Assembly (NCBI GenBank): GCA_030649775.1 | Contig: JAUSFR010000073.1 | Coordinates: 1-17,436 of the forward strand | Reading direction: 5' to 3' | DNA: 17,436 bases | Origin: a bacterium | GTDB taxonomy: Bacteria; Patescibacteriota; Minisyncoccia; Phycocordibacterales; UBA10002 | Part shown: positions 1 through 7,233 of the stretch, piece by piece | How the letters are laid out: each line of letters starts with the position of its first letter | How positions within the stretch are numbered: position 1 is the first letter of the stretch | Program-made: the position numbers and the translations under genes | Notes under the pieces: generated by a model | Seen by the model: the letters and a program-made list of their open reading frames with translations, nothing else | What the model was told of the DNA's origin: nothing | The model's database searches: none

Positions 1-140
1 GAAATATATATCGGTGGCGCCTCTACACCCGAGCAAACCTACACCGCGGGAGCAGGCTCGTATACGTTTACGCACACGGGACTTACGCCGAATACGTCGT
101 ACATCTACAGCATTCTTTCCCGAAACGCCGCGGGTACCGC
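1..140 (+). repeat. Exact 140-bp intragenic repeat, copy 1
   Basis: Bases 1-140 are identical to 829-968 (offset 828 bp = 276 codons, in frame). Both encode the same half of an fn3-like domain. Identity stops at base 141 (g versus a), and the downstream modules are only similar at protein level. The repeat may extend upstream of the window. Confidence 0.97.
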
Positions 141-1971
141 GTTTGATACCGCTTCACTCACCACCGGAGCCTGTTCACTTGCAACGCTCACCGTAAATGC
201 TGTGCGTGGTCTCACCGACATTGTGGTACCCATCACCTCCGACAACGGTAACGCGTTCGGAGGCACGACAAACTACACCAAGACGTCCGCTTCAAACATC
301 TCGGCCACTCTCACCGCCCCGGCGACGTCGGGCACCGCCACCTTCCTTCGCTTTGATGGATGTGCTTCCACTTCGGGAACAAGCTGTACGGTGCCCGTCG
401 CTGTCGGTTCGGGAAAGACGGTCACGGCGGTGTATCAAACTCCTTCAACCCCCACACTCACCTTGGAAATCTCCAAAGACAGCAGTACCTGGAAAACGAG
501 CGAACTCTTTAGCTACACCGACCTTGGCTACCTGCGCTACAGCGGTTCGTCCATCAAAAACTGCACCGCCTCCGCTTCACCCGCCATTTCTTCATGGAGT
601 GGCGCGGTTACCCCCGGCTCCGCGCAAACCGTGAAGCAGGTCTATCCGCTCCCAACCGGTAATCCCCAAACCTTCTCCGTTTCCTGTCTCTCCACCGTGG
701 ACAATTCGGTTGTCGCGACCTCGGTCACCGCAAACGTCAAACCCGAAGCCCCCAACGCCACGGGCGCCGCAACTTCCTGCTCCACCGGCACGGTTACGTG
801 GACGGACAGCGCGCTTGCCACAAGTTACGAAATATATATCGGTGGCGCCTCTACACCCGAGCAAACCTACACCGCGGGAGCAGGCTCGTATACGTTTACG
901 CACACGGGACTTACGCCGAATACGTCGTACATCTACAGCATTCTTTCCCGAAACGCCGCGGGTACCGCATTTGATACGGCTTCGCTCTCTACGCCCTTGG
1001 TATGTTCTCTTTCAAATAGTGCGACACTTAATGTCACGGCAACCCGCGGGACATCAAGTATTACCGTTCCGGTTACTTCCGATAGTACCAACCTGTTCGG
1101 AGGGAACACGCCATATACGCAAACTCAAACAGGAATGATTAATACCGTTCTCACCGCGCCCGCCACCTCCGGAAGTGCCACGTTTCTGCGTTTTGACGGG
1201 TGTGACACCACCAACACTTCGCTTCGGAATTGCACCATTTCTATCCCCCTCGGTTTAGAGAGTACGGTAACGGCAGTTTACGCAACTCCGCCCCCACCGC
1301 CTCCCGATATGGTCGCCGATTGCTTCGTGTCTCCGAAGCGCGCGTACATTAATGACGCAATTTTGTGGCAGGCAAACGTGCAGGGAGGAGTCGCTCCGTA
1401 CACCTATGTCTGGAAACGGGATGTTACCGGAACACTTAGCAATACCAACCAAACAACCTACCAATTGTTTACGTCGTACTCCACGGTGGGAGACCGCTAT
1501 GGCACGATTGAGGTAACCGATTCGCAGACCAAGAAGGTTACGGTTGATTGTCAGAATAATCCGCTCACGATTGAGCTCCCCCCCGACCCCGACTTCGCGC
1601 TTATTCCGGACCCAACCGTATTTGTACTGAAATCTCAAGCAGGGTGCGCAGACTCAACGAAAGTAACTATTTCGGTTCTTGACGTTAATTTCTCGGATGA
1701 TGTCTCCTTGAGCGCCAAACCGGCGAGGGTGGGGACCGTAGACCTTACCTATTCGTTTACCGTGCCGGGAAGCGGTACCACCGACACCACGCTCTCTTCC
1801 TCGGAGTATAGCCGTGGTTCGGACCTTACCGTGAGCGCCTGTTCGGCAATCCCCAGCGGGACCATGGTGACCGTGACCGGAGAGAGCGGTTCGGGTGTGA
1901 GCAAAAAGACGCGCACCGTGACCATTCCTATTCGCACCAGTGACATTAATCCCGAGTTCGAAGAGTTTTAA
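1..1971 (+). CDS. Large secreted multi-domain protein with fibronectin-III and Ig/PKD-like repeats (5' end outside window)
   Basis: The frame is open from base 1 to a TAA at 1969-1971, giving 656 residues with no start in view, so this is the C-terminal part of a longer protein. Modules in order: end of an fn3-like domain (residues 1-60; motif GLTPNTSYIYSI), a beta-rich module (about 60-145; LTAPATSGTATFLRFDGC), a unique module, a second fn3-like domain (about 255-340), a second copy of the LRFDGC module, a Pro-rich linker (PPPPPPD), a PKD/Ig-like domain (VAPYTYVWKRD) and a last beta-rich region. Ser/Thr/Gly are abundant and Cys recur in pairs. There is no C-terminal LPXTG or membrane anchor; it ends DINPEFEEF. 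Likely an exported surface or pilus-associated adhesin (inference from domains and from the pilus genes downstream). Function is not recognised more precisely. Confidence 0.85.
   Translation, partial: EIYIGGASTPEQTYTAGAGSYTFTHTGLTPNTSYIYSILSRNAAGTAFDTASLTTGACSLATLTVNAVRGLTDIVVPITSDNGNAFGGTTNYTKTSASNISATLTAPATSGTATFLRFDGCASTSGTSCTVPVAVGSGKTVTAVYQTPSTPTLTLEISKDSSTWKTSELFSYTDLGYLRYSGSSIKNCTASASPAISSWSGAVTPGSAQTVKQVYPLPTGNPQTFSVSCLSTVDNSVVATSVTANVKPEAPNATGAATSCSTGTVTWTDSALATSYEIYIGGASTPEQTYTAGAGSYTFTHTGLTPNTSYIYSILSRNAAGTAFDTASLSTPLVCSLSNSATLNVTATRGTSSITVPVTSDSTNLFGGNTPYTQTQTGMINTVLTAPATSGSATFLRFDGCDTTNTSLRNCTISIPLGLESTVTAVYATPPPPPPDMVADCFVSPKRAYINDAILWQANVQGGVAPYTYVWKRDVTGTLSNTNQTTYQLFTSYSTVGDRYGTIEVTDSQTKKVTVDCQNNPLTIELPPDPDFALIPDPTVFVLKSQAGCADSTKVTISVLDVNFSDDVSLSAKPARVGTVDLTYSFTVPGSGTTDTTLSSSEYSRGSDLTVSACSAIPSGTMVTVTGESGSGVSKKTRTVTIPIRTSDINPEFEEF
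829..968 (+). repeat. Exact 140-bp intragenic repeat, copy 2
   Basis: Second copy of the 140-bp segment at 1-140, inside the second fn3-like domain. The surrounding 828-bp module has diverged at many codons, so this block looks recently homogenised (gene conversion) or recently duplicated. Confidence 0.97.
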
Positions 1972-1980
1972 GGAATTGAC

Positions 1981-2012
1981 CGATGGTTTGGCATACCAAT
2001 GCCAAACCATCG
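1981..2012 (+). terminator. Strong hairpin after the surface-protein gene, no U-tract
   Basis: A perfect 14-bp stem (1981-1994 with 1999-2012; arm cgatggtttggcat) with loop acca begins 9 nt after the TAA stop. It is followed by ttgtcaaacc rather than a T-run, so it is either a non-canonical terminator or a 3' stabilising hairpin. Confidence 0.5.
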
Positions 2013-2053
2013 TTGTCAAACCTTAACCCTGTGAAATAATTTTCAAATCCCCG

Positions 2054-2362
2054 ATGGCGAAGTTCTACTACGTGTATGTTTTGCAGTCTAGGCGTGATAC
2101 TCACTTGTACATCGGCTCCACTGGGGATTTGAAAATAAGATTTGAGGAGCATCAGAGCCAGCGTACGGTATCAACAAAGGAACGGGGACCGTGGAACCTG
2201 CTATACTATGAAGAATGTGTGGACAAGCATGATGCCCTGCATCGGGAAAAGTATTTAAAGACAACGTACGGTCATCGGTTTCTGAAGAGTCGCCTCAAAT
2301 CTTATTTCATCGGGGTGACGACCAAAGCGCAGGGTGAACGCGAATTTCACTACCCCGTGTAG
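2054..2362 (+). CDS. Small GIY-YIG domain endonuclease
   Basis: A 102-residue protein made almost entirely of one GIY-YIG domain. YVYVLQS (residues 6-12) supplies the first element (Y-V-Y) and LYIGSTGDLKIRFEEH the second (Y-I-G) with the conserved Arg (IRFEEH). A catalytic-type Glu lies in HREKYLK near residue 65. Stand-alone proteins of this size (UPF0213/YhbQ-like) are metal-dependent nucleases or mobile homing-type enzymes; the substrate here is unknown. There is no Shine-Dalgarno. An AATAAT -10-like hexamer lies about 13 nt before the ATG. The stop codon lies inside the left arm of the palindromic repeat at 2352-2409, and a 14-bp hairpin lies just upstream. This suggests a small autonomous cassette between the surface-protein gene and the pilus cluster. 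Confidence 0.88.
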   Translation: MAKFYYVYVLQSRRDTHLYIGSTGDLKIRFEEHQSQRTVSTKERGPWNLLYYEECVDKHDALHREKYLKTTYGHRFLKSRLKSYFIGVTTKAQGEREFHYPV

Positions 2363-2409
2363 TAAAACCTTTCAGGTTTGAACCGCTAAAGCGGTTCACT
2401 ACACAGGGT
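2352..2409. repeat. Palindromic repeat with internal hairpins (family member 1)
   Basis: The outer arms 2352-2369 and 2393-2409 pair with two mismatches and one bulge (ACCC, then GTGTAGT, then AA, then CC). Inside are aaacct/aggttt and gaaccgct/agcggttc hairpins, giving a branched structure. The core (CCCCG..TAGTAAAACC...GGTT.ACTAC..GGG) recurs at 17072-17110, so this is a dispersed repeat. It includes the GIY-YIG stop codon and may serve as its terminator. Confidence 0.8.
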
Positions 2410-2424
2410 GGCGATTTTTATAGT
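2395..2424 (+). promoter_or_regulatory. Possible promoter for the pilus cluster
   Basis: TATAGT at 2419-2424 is a good -10 match 24 nt before the pilB ATG. TTCACT at 2395-2400, 18 bp upstream, is only a weak -35 and lies in the right arm of the palindromic repeat. This is a tentative call. Confidence 0.35.
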
Positions 2425-2448
2425 CGCTTCGCTCCTTACAAATCAGCC

Positions 2449-4200
2449 ATGTACATCCAAGAAAAACAATTACAGGATTTTATTAAGGATTCGGGACTTG
2501 TTTCGCGAGGAGATTTTGAGTTGGCCGTGAAGACAGCGGAGGAGAACAAGCAGAGCGTCGGGGGGGTTCTGGTGCAGAAAGGGAAGATAAGCGACGACGA
2601 CCTTCGCAAGATGCAGGCGTATCTTCTCGGTATTCCGTTTGTGGACCTTAAACAGCAGAGGATAGAGTTTGAGACGCTTAGTCTTATTCCGGAGCCGATT
2701 GCCCGCAATCACAATATCGTCTCGTTCAAGAAGAACGCAGAAACGCTTGAGGTGGCGATGCTTGATACCGACGACCTTACCGCGATTGACTTCATCAAGA
2801 AGAAGACGCATTTCAAAATACTACCAAGGCTCACGGACAGTGACTCAATCAAGTCGGCGCTCCTCCAGTACCAAAAGTCTCTCAAGGCGGAGTTTGGCGA
2901 CCTTATCAAAGAAGAGACGGATGTGCTTAAGCAGATTCCCGAAGGGGGAGGGGAGGTGGTCAGCGAGGCCGACCTCAAGAAGCGAGCCGAGGATGTCCCG
3001 ATTATTCGTATCGTTGACACGCTCCTCAAACACGCGGTGATTCAGAACGCCTCCGATATCCATATAGAGGCGCAGGAGAAGGAGCTCGTGGTGCGCTATC
3101 GGATTGACGGCATCTTGCATGACGCGATGATTCTTCCCAAGCACGTTGCAGGTTCAATCGCGGCTCGTATCAAGGTGCTTGCGAGCTTGAAGCTTGACGA
3201 AAAACGGTTGCCCCAAGACGGGCGTTTCAAAATCGAGATTGACGGAGAAAAGGTATCGCTTCGTGTATCCATACTTCCGACCTATTTTGGCGAAAAGATT
3301 GTGATGCGTCTCCTGCGGGAGGGCGCGTCCGGGTTTACGCTTGAGGTGCTCGGTTTTCACGGAGAGGCGCTGGAGCGTATTCACGAAGCGCTGAAACTCT
3401 CAACCGGTATGATACTGACGACGGGACCCACGGGCTCCGGAAAAACCACGACACTCTACACGATGATTGACCTCCTCAACACTCCCGACGTGAATATCTC
3501 AACCGTTGAAGACCCGATTGAATATCAGATGTCGCGCATCAACCAGACGCAGGTCAAGCCCGATATCGGATTTACCTTTTCAAGCGGACTCCGCGCACTC
3601 GTGCGTCAGGACCCCGACATCATTATGGTGGGTGAAATCCGCGACAATGAGACCGCCTCACTCGCGGTTAATGCTTCACTCACCGGTCACCTCGTGCTCT
3701 CCACGCTCCATACGAATTCCGCGGCGGGCGCGGTTCCGCGTCTCATTGATATGAAGGTTGAACCCTTCCTCATTGTTTCCACGGTCAATGTTATTATCGC
3801 GCAACGTCTCGTCAGAAAACTCTGCGAGAGTAAAGAAAAGTATTTTCTGAATAAAGCCGGACTCGCGACGCTGGGGAAGACGGTAGACCTTGAGCGCGTA
3901 CTTAAAGCGCTTAAGGACGAACGGGTGGTTCCCGCCACGGCCACGTGGGAAAAAATAGGCCTGTATCGCCCCCGACCGACACCCGACGCCCCCGATGGCT
4001 TTCTTAGTCGAGTCGGCATTCACGAGATACTCAAAGTGACGCCGACCATTCGCGAACTCATCATCAAGGGCGGAACCTCCGCCGATATTGAAACACAGGC
4101 AAAGAAAGAAGGTATGCTCACCATGATTGAAGACGGTATCTTCAAGTGCGTGCAAGGTATTACCACGATTGAAGAAGTTCTTCGGGTAGTGTCAGAGTAG
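2449..4200 (+). CDS. pilB: Type IV pilus assembly ATPase PilB / GspE family
   Basis: A 583-residue hexameric secretion ATPase that powers pilin extrusion at the cytoplasmic face of the inner membrane. It has an N-terminal MshEN-like domain (about 1-150; ISDDDLRKMQAYLLGIPFVDL), a linker, then the core. The core holds SDIHIEAQ, Walker A GPTGSGKTT at 326-334, the Asp box (TVEDPIEYQ), Walker B DPDIIMVGEIRD at 388-399 and the His box (TGHLVLSTLHTNSA). Length matches the family. The usual zinc-binding CxxC pairs in the C-terminal domain are missing: only one Cys (KLCES) remains, and the second position reads GLYRPRPTP before GFLSRVGIHEIL. It is the first gene of the pilus cluster, followed by pilC. 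No Shine-Dalgarno precedes the ATG. The stop codon runs into a heptanucleotide array. Confidence 0.97.
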   Translation: MYIQEKQLQDFIKDSGLVSRGDFELAVKTAEENKQSVGGVLVQKGKISDDDLRKMQAYLLGIPFVDLKQQRIEFETLSLIPEPIARNHNIVSFKKNAETLEVAMLDTDDLTAIDFIKKKTHFKILPRLTDSDSIKSALLQYQKSLKAEFGDLIKEETDVLKQIPEGGGEVVSEADLKKRAEDVPIIRIVDTLLKHAVIQNASDIHIEAQEKELVVRYRIDGILHDAMILPKHVAGSIAARIKVLASLKLDEKRLPQDGRFKIEIDGEKVSLRVSILPTYFGEKIVMRLLREGASGFTLEVLGFHGEALERIHEALKLSTGMILTTGPTGSGKTTTLYTMIDLLNTPDVNISTVEDPIEYQMSRINQTQVKPDIGFTFSSGLRALVRQDPDIIMVGEIRDNETASLAVNASLTGHLVLSTLHTNSAAGAVPRLIDMKVEPFLIVSTVNVIIAQRLVRKLCESKEKYFLNKAGLATLGKTVDLERVLKALKDERVVPATATWEKIGLYRPRPTPDAPDGFLSRVGIHEILKVTPTIRELIIKGGTSADIETQAKKEGMLTMIEDGIFKCVQGITTIEEVLRVVSE

Positions 4201-4288
4201 CTTATAGCTTATAGCTTTTAGCTTATAGGTTCAAAAGAAGGTAAAATGAAGAAGCACTTTGCGATAAGCGATAAGCTATAAGCTCATG
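4199..4288. repeat. Inverted heptanucleotide arrays between pilB and pilC
   Basis: Four 7-nt units AGCTTAT (one variant AGCTTTT) occupy 4199-4226, beginning in the pilB stop codon. The inverted counterpart GCGATAA, GCGATAA, GCTATAA occupies 4261-4281. The arms 4199-4212 and 4271-4284 are perfect 14-bp inverted repeats, with four more pairs after one mismatch. The right arm ends 1 nt before the pilC ATG, so a folded RNA would bury the pilC start region. An 11-codon frame (MKKHFAISDKL, 4246-4281) lies in the loop and right arm. Confidence 0.85.
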
Positions 4289-5506
4289 AGGTTTACCTAC
4301 AAAGCACAAAAGACAGACGGGACCTTTTATGAAGGAACGCGCGATTCTGCGGACAAGTTCACGCTCGCGCGCGAACTTCGTGCGGACGGAGAGACACTTA
4401 TTCTGGCGACTACGGCAAACGTAACCGAGCACCCAAAGTTTGACGTCAAGAAGCTCTTGCCATTTTTGGGGCGAATTTCCATTCACGATAAAATTACGTT
4501 TACCCGAAATCTCGCGGGTATGCTGTCGGCAGGACTTACCGTTTCTCGGGCGCTCGGCGTGCTTGAACGCCAGACACACTCTCAAAAGTTCAAAGTAGTC
4601 ATTCAGGCGCTTTCGGTGAGGATAAGCAAGGGTGAGAGTTTGAGCCAGTCGTGCGCTTCCTATCCGGATGTGTTTCCCCCACTACTTATTTCAATGGTGA
4701 AGGCGGGGGAGGAAGGCGGAAATCTCAGCAGTTCTCTCCTTGCCGTGTCGGAACAACTGGACCGTTCCTACGTACTTCAGCGCAAGGTAAAGGGAGCGCT
4801 TACGTACCCCGCCGTGGTTATTTCCGTGATGTGCGTGGTTGGTTTGATAATGTTCATCTATATCGTTCCCCAGCTTACCTCCACGTTCAAAGAATTGAAC
4901 GTGGCTATGCCTCTTCCCACCAGAATTGTTATTTTCATCAGTGATTTCCTGCAAGCACACCTTGCGGTATCGCTCGCGCTTATCGTGGGTTCCATTTTAG
5001 GTGCCATCGCTACGGCAAAGAGCAAGCGGGGCAAGCGTGTGTTGAATTCCCTCGTGCTCCATATTCCGGTTATTACCCCCCTCATTTGCCAAGCGAACTC
5101 CGCACGTATCGGTCAAACACTTTCCGCGCTTCTTTCTTCCGGCGTGGAGGTGGTTCACGCACTTGAAATAACAGCGGATGTACTTCCCAATCATCATTTT
5201 CGCGACGTACTTCTCCTGGCGCGGGAAGCCATACAGAAAGGAGAGCCGATGTCGGGTGTGTTCCGAGCGCACGAAGACATCTATCCGCCGTTTCTCTCCG
5301 AAATGATTGCGGTCGGAGAAGAAACGGGGAAGTTGTCCCAGATGCTCAAAGAAACAGGACTTTTCTTTGAGCAGGAAGTTGACCAGCGCACGAAAAATAT
5401 TTCCACGCTTATTGAACCCGCGCTTATGGTCGTGGTGGGAGTCTTGGTCGGGTTTTTCGCGGTCGCGGTCATTTCGCCCGCGTACACACTGATGGATAGT
5501 ATTTAG
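4286..5506 (+). CDS. pilC: Type IV pilus inner-membrane platform protein PilC / GspF family
   Basis: A 406-residue polytopic protein that couples the PilB motor to pilin assembly. It has a short N-terminal region (YKAQKTDGTFYEGT, typical of the family) and two T2SSF domains (about 66-190 and 270-395). Each domain carries the repeated signature, GEEGGNLSSSL at 141 and GEETGKLSQML at 344. Predicted membrane spans lie at about 177-196, 222-244 and 379-397, the three expected. Length is normal (about 400). The start ATG at 4286 follows the inverted heptad array with no Shine-Dalgarno. The first pilin-like gene starts 3 nt after the stop, so the genes are probably co-transcribed. Confidence 0.96.
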   Translation: MRFTYKAQKTDGTFYEGTRDSADKFTLARELRADGETLILATTANVTEHPKFDVKKLLPFLGRISIHDKITFTRNLAGMLSAGLTVSRALGVLERQTHSQKFKVVIQALSVRISKGESLSQSCASYPDVFPPLLISMVKAGEEGGNLSSSLLAVSEQLDRSYVLQRKVKGALTYPAVVISVMCVVGLIMFIYIVPQLTSTFKELNVAMPLPTRIVIFISDFLQAHLAVSLALIVGSILGAIATAKSKRGKRVLNSLVLHIPVITPLICQANSARIGQTLSALLSSGVEVVHALEITADVLPNHHFRDVLLLAREAIQKGEPMSGVFRAHEDIYPPFLSEMIAVGEETGKLSQMLKETGLFFEQEVDQRTKNISTLIEPALMVVVGVLVGFFAVAVISPAYTLMDSI

Positions 5507-5509
5507 GCT

Positions 5510-5962
5510 ATGAAAGGCTTCACTCTCATTGAAATGTTACTCTCGCTCGGCATCGTGATACTTATCTCTTTTTTGGGGGTGACATCACTTTCCAATTTCA
5601 ATAAAGACAAGGCGCTTCTGGCCGAAACGGAGAATGTACTCGCGCTTCTTTCAAAAGCTCGTGCCTACACCTTGTCTGCGAAGGAGGGCGCATCCTACGG
5701 TGTGCATTTTGAGGAGCGAAAGACTGTGCTCTTTACGGGACCTACCTACACGGCGGGAGTTGCCACGAACAAAGAGCAAGGGCTAAATGGCGAGGTGAAA
5801 ATATCGGCTCTCTCCCTCGTCGGCGGAGGGTCGGAGGTACTGTTTACGAAGCTCACGGGGGGCACGGCACAAAGTGGGACAGTCACCTTGGCCTCGGTGC
5901 GGAACGCGAGCCAAACCAAAGTCGTCACCATCACGGCAACGGGGATAGCCTACAGTAACTAA
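5510..5962 (+). CDS. Prepilin-like protein, GspH/FimU position
   Basis: A 150-residue class III signal-peptide protein. The leader is very short (MKG), then cleavage before F4 in G|FTLIE with Glu at mature position 5, followed by a hydrophobic helix (MLLSLGIVILISFLGVTSL). The rest is beta-rich with Gly/Thr-rich stretches. A prepilin peptidase would cut and methylate it for assembly into the pilus or its tip. It is the first of four pilin-like genes whose order and sizes match GspH-I-J-K (FimU-PilV-PilW-PilX). The assignment to GspH/FimU rests on position, because the globular part is not recognisable by eye. Its TAA overlaps the next ATG by one base. Confidence 0.88.
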   Translation: MKGFTLIEMLLSLGIVILISFLGVTSLSNFNKDKALLAETENVLALLSKARAYTLSAKEGASYGVHFEERKTVLFTGPTYTAGVATNKEQGLNGEVKISALSLVGGGSEVLFTKLTGGTAQSGTVTLASVRNASQTKVVTITATGIAYSN

Positions 5963-6519
5963 TGGAGTATGAACTATGTAACATGAAGTATCAGAAGAAA
6001 AAAAGCCTGACCCGTCTGTTCCATGTTCCATGTTCCATGTTCCATCGTGGTTTTTCGCTGGTGGAGGTCGTCGTCGGTACTTCCCTTATTCTGCTTTCGC
6101 TTACCGGTCTTACCACGGCGTACTCCTTTTATCTGAAAGCGGGACTTACGAATATGGATAACCTCAAGTCCGCGTTTCTTCTCCAGGAAGGTGTTGAAGC
6201 GGTTACGCTGATGCGAGACGACGCGTGGAGCAACCTCTCCTCGCTTCCCGTCGATACGGCGTATTATCTTTCGTGGAACGGGGCCAAATGGGCGACCAGC
6301 ACGACCGAGGTTTTGGTGGACACAATATTCACGCGGACGGTGAAGCTCTCGAGTGTCTATCGGAAGACGGCGGGGCAGGATATCGTGGACGTCAGTGCCC
6401 CGGACCCGAAAGCGCTTGATGGAAACGCCAAGAAGCTTGTCGTGTCTGTGTCCTGGGGGGCGGCGCCCAATAGACACGAAAGGGAGATGGTGACGTACCT
6501 TACCAATTTATTTGAGTAA
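5962..6519 (+). CDS. Prepilin-like minor pilin, GspI/PilV position
   Basis: A 185-residue prepilin. The cleavage motif RG|FSLVE lies at residues 29-35, followed by a hydrophobic helix (VVVGTSLILLSLTGLTTAY). The sequence LLQEGVEAVTLMRDDAWSNL is the conserved feature of PilV/GspI-like minor pilins in this setting. The leader is unusually long (30 residues from 5962, or 23 from the second ATG at 5983) and is largely encoded by a 7-nt tandem repeat (GTTCCAT x4, 6018-6045). An ATG inside the repeat (6037) would give a 5-residue leader, MFHRG. The 5962 start overlaps the upstream stop (TAATG), favouring translational coupling. The related module before the PilX-like gene points to 5983. The last codons (TNLFE, stop) form the left arm of a 15-bp hairpin. 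Confidence 0.88.
   Translation: MEYELCNMKYQKKKSLTRLFHVPCSMFHRGFSLVEVVVGTSLILLSLTGLTTAYSFYLKAGLTNMDNLKSAFLLQEGVEAVTLMRDDAWSNLSSLPVDTAYYLSWNGAKWATSTTEVLVDTIFTRTVKLSSVYRKTAGQDIVDVSAPDPKALDGNAKKLVVSVSWGAAPNRHEREMVTYLTNLFE
6018..6045 (+). repeat. Heptanucleotide tandem repeat GTTCCAT x4 in a prepilin leader
   Basis: Four exact GTTCCAT units, inside the leader-peptide codons of the PilV-like gene. Gain or loss of one unit would shift the frame upstream of the FSLVE motif, while each unit also brings an ATG. A degenerate relative of the same word occurs at 7206-7233 in the PilX-like gene. Confidence 0.95.
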
Positions 6520-6559
6520 GAACTCAAATAAATTGGAATTTCTAATTTCTAATTTCTAA
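6503..6559. repeat. Palindrome plus heptad array at the PilV-like/PilW-like junction
   Basis: A perfect 15-bp inverted repeat (6503-6517 with 6522-6536, arm ccaatttatttgagt, 4-nt loop) contains the last codons of the upstream gene in its left arm. Three exact TTTCTAA units (6539-6559) and a T-run follow. It could stop or slow transcription, but the downstream gene starts at 6568 in the same cluster. Confidence 0.9.
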
Positions 6560-6567
6560 TTTTTGCA

Positions 6568-7143
6568 ATGAAGAAACTAACGATAACCACCGGTGACCTA
6601 CTCGGTATTTTCCGGGATTCTAAATCGGATATCCGTCGTCTTTCCAAGCGTGGCTTTTCTCTGGTGGAGATGATTTTTTACGTGATTATTCTGTCCTTCG
6701 CGCTTGTCGCCGTGATGCAAACGCTTATCGTGGTTACCCGTTCCTATGGCGTATTGCGGAGTGAGCAGAGGATAGAGCAGGAAGCGGCTTTTTCCTTGGA
6801 GCGTATCACGCGGGAAATTCGGGACGCGAGTGGCATAGATGACGCGGGAAGTATCTTTGGTACACACCCCGGGAAGTTGCTTCTTAACAGTACCGATGCG
6901 TTAGGTGTCGCGCGGACGGTTGAGTTTTCCGTGGATACCGGAAAAATTTCGCTTAAGGAGAATGGCGTAGTGACGGGACTCCTCACGAGCGGTAAGGCTA
7001 CGGTCACCAATCTGGTGTTTAGAAAAATAACCACCACGCGGTCAAAGGGTGTTAAAGTAGAGATGACACTTTCGGCGGGAACGGGGGTGGCTGCACGCAC
7101 CGAGAATTTTTTCACGACAGCGCTCCTTAGGGATTCCTATTAA
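6568..7143 (+). CDS. Prepilin-like minor pilin, GspJ/PilW position
   Basis: A 191-residue prepilin. The cleavage motif RG|FSLVE lies at residues 28-34 after a 29-residue leader rich in charged residues (DSKSDIRRLSKRG). It is followed by the hydrophobic helix (MIFYVIILSFALVAVMQTLIVV) and the amphipathic segment with SEQRIEQEAAFSLERITREIRDA typical of GspJ/PilW-type minor pilins. The C-terminal part is beta-rich and ends near the family's usual length of about 200. The ATG at 6568 has no Shine-Dalgarno and lies 8 nt after the TTTCTAA array. Third in the four-gene minor-pilin series. Confidence 0.9.
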   Translation: MKKLTITTGDLLGIFRDSKSDIRRLSKRGFSLVEMIFYVIILSFALVAVMQTLIVVTRSYGVLRSEQRIEQEAAFSLERITREIRDASGIDDAGSIFGTHPGKLLLNSTDALGVARTVEFSVDTGKISLKENGVVTGLLTSGKATVTNLVFRKITTTRSKGVKVEMTLSAGTGVAARTENFFTTALLRDSY

Positions 7144-7146
7144 AAA

Positions 7147-7233
7147 ATGAAGTATGAAATATAGAGTATGAAGTACCAGAAGAAAAGACAAATGAGTTCA
7201 GGAATGTTCCATGTTCCATATTTCATATTCCAT
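7147..7233 (+). repeat. Leader module shared with the PilV-like gene (degenerate heptads)
   Basis: This stretch resembles 5962-6045: both start ATG(A/G)AGTATGAA, continue with ATGAAGTA(T/C)CAGAAGAAAA and end with GTTCCAT-type units. Here the units are GTTCCAT, GTTCCAT, ATTTCAT, ATTCCAT at 7206-7233. The first ATG (7147) opens a 5-codon frame that stops at TAG, and the second ATG (7168) starts the PilX-like gene. The words ATGAAATAT and ATATTTCAT pair, giving a loose hairpin. Confidence 0.8.

Noticed and set aside
592..903. 103-codon minus-strand frame inside the surface-protein gene
   Set aside because: Shadow of a Thr/Ser/Ala-rich plus-strand gene with strong codon bias; no signals of its own.
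4246..4281. 11-codon leader gene MKKHFAISDKL before pilC
   Set aside because: Too short to call; it is built mostly from the heptad array. Kept only as part of the hairpin hypothesis.
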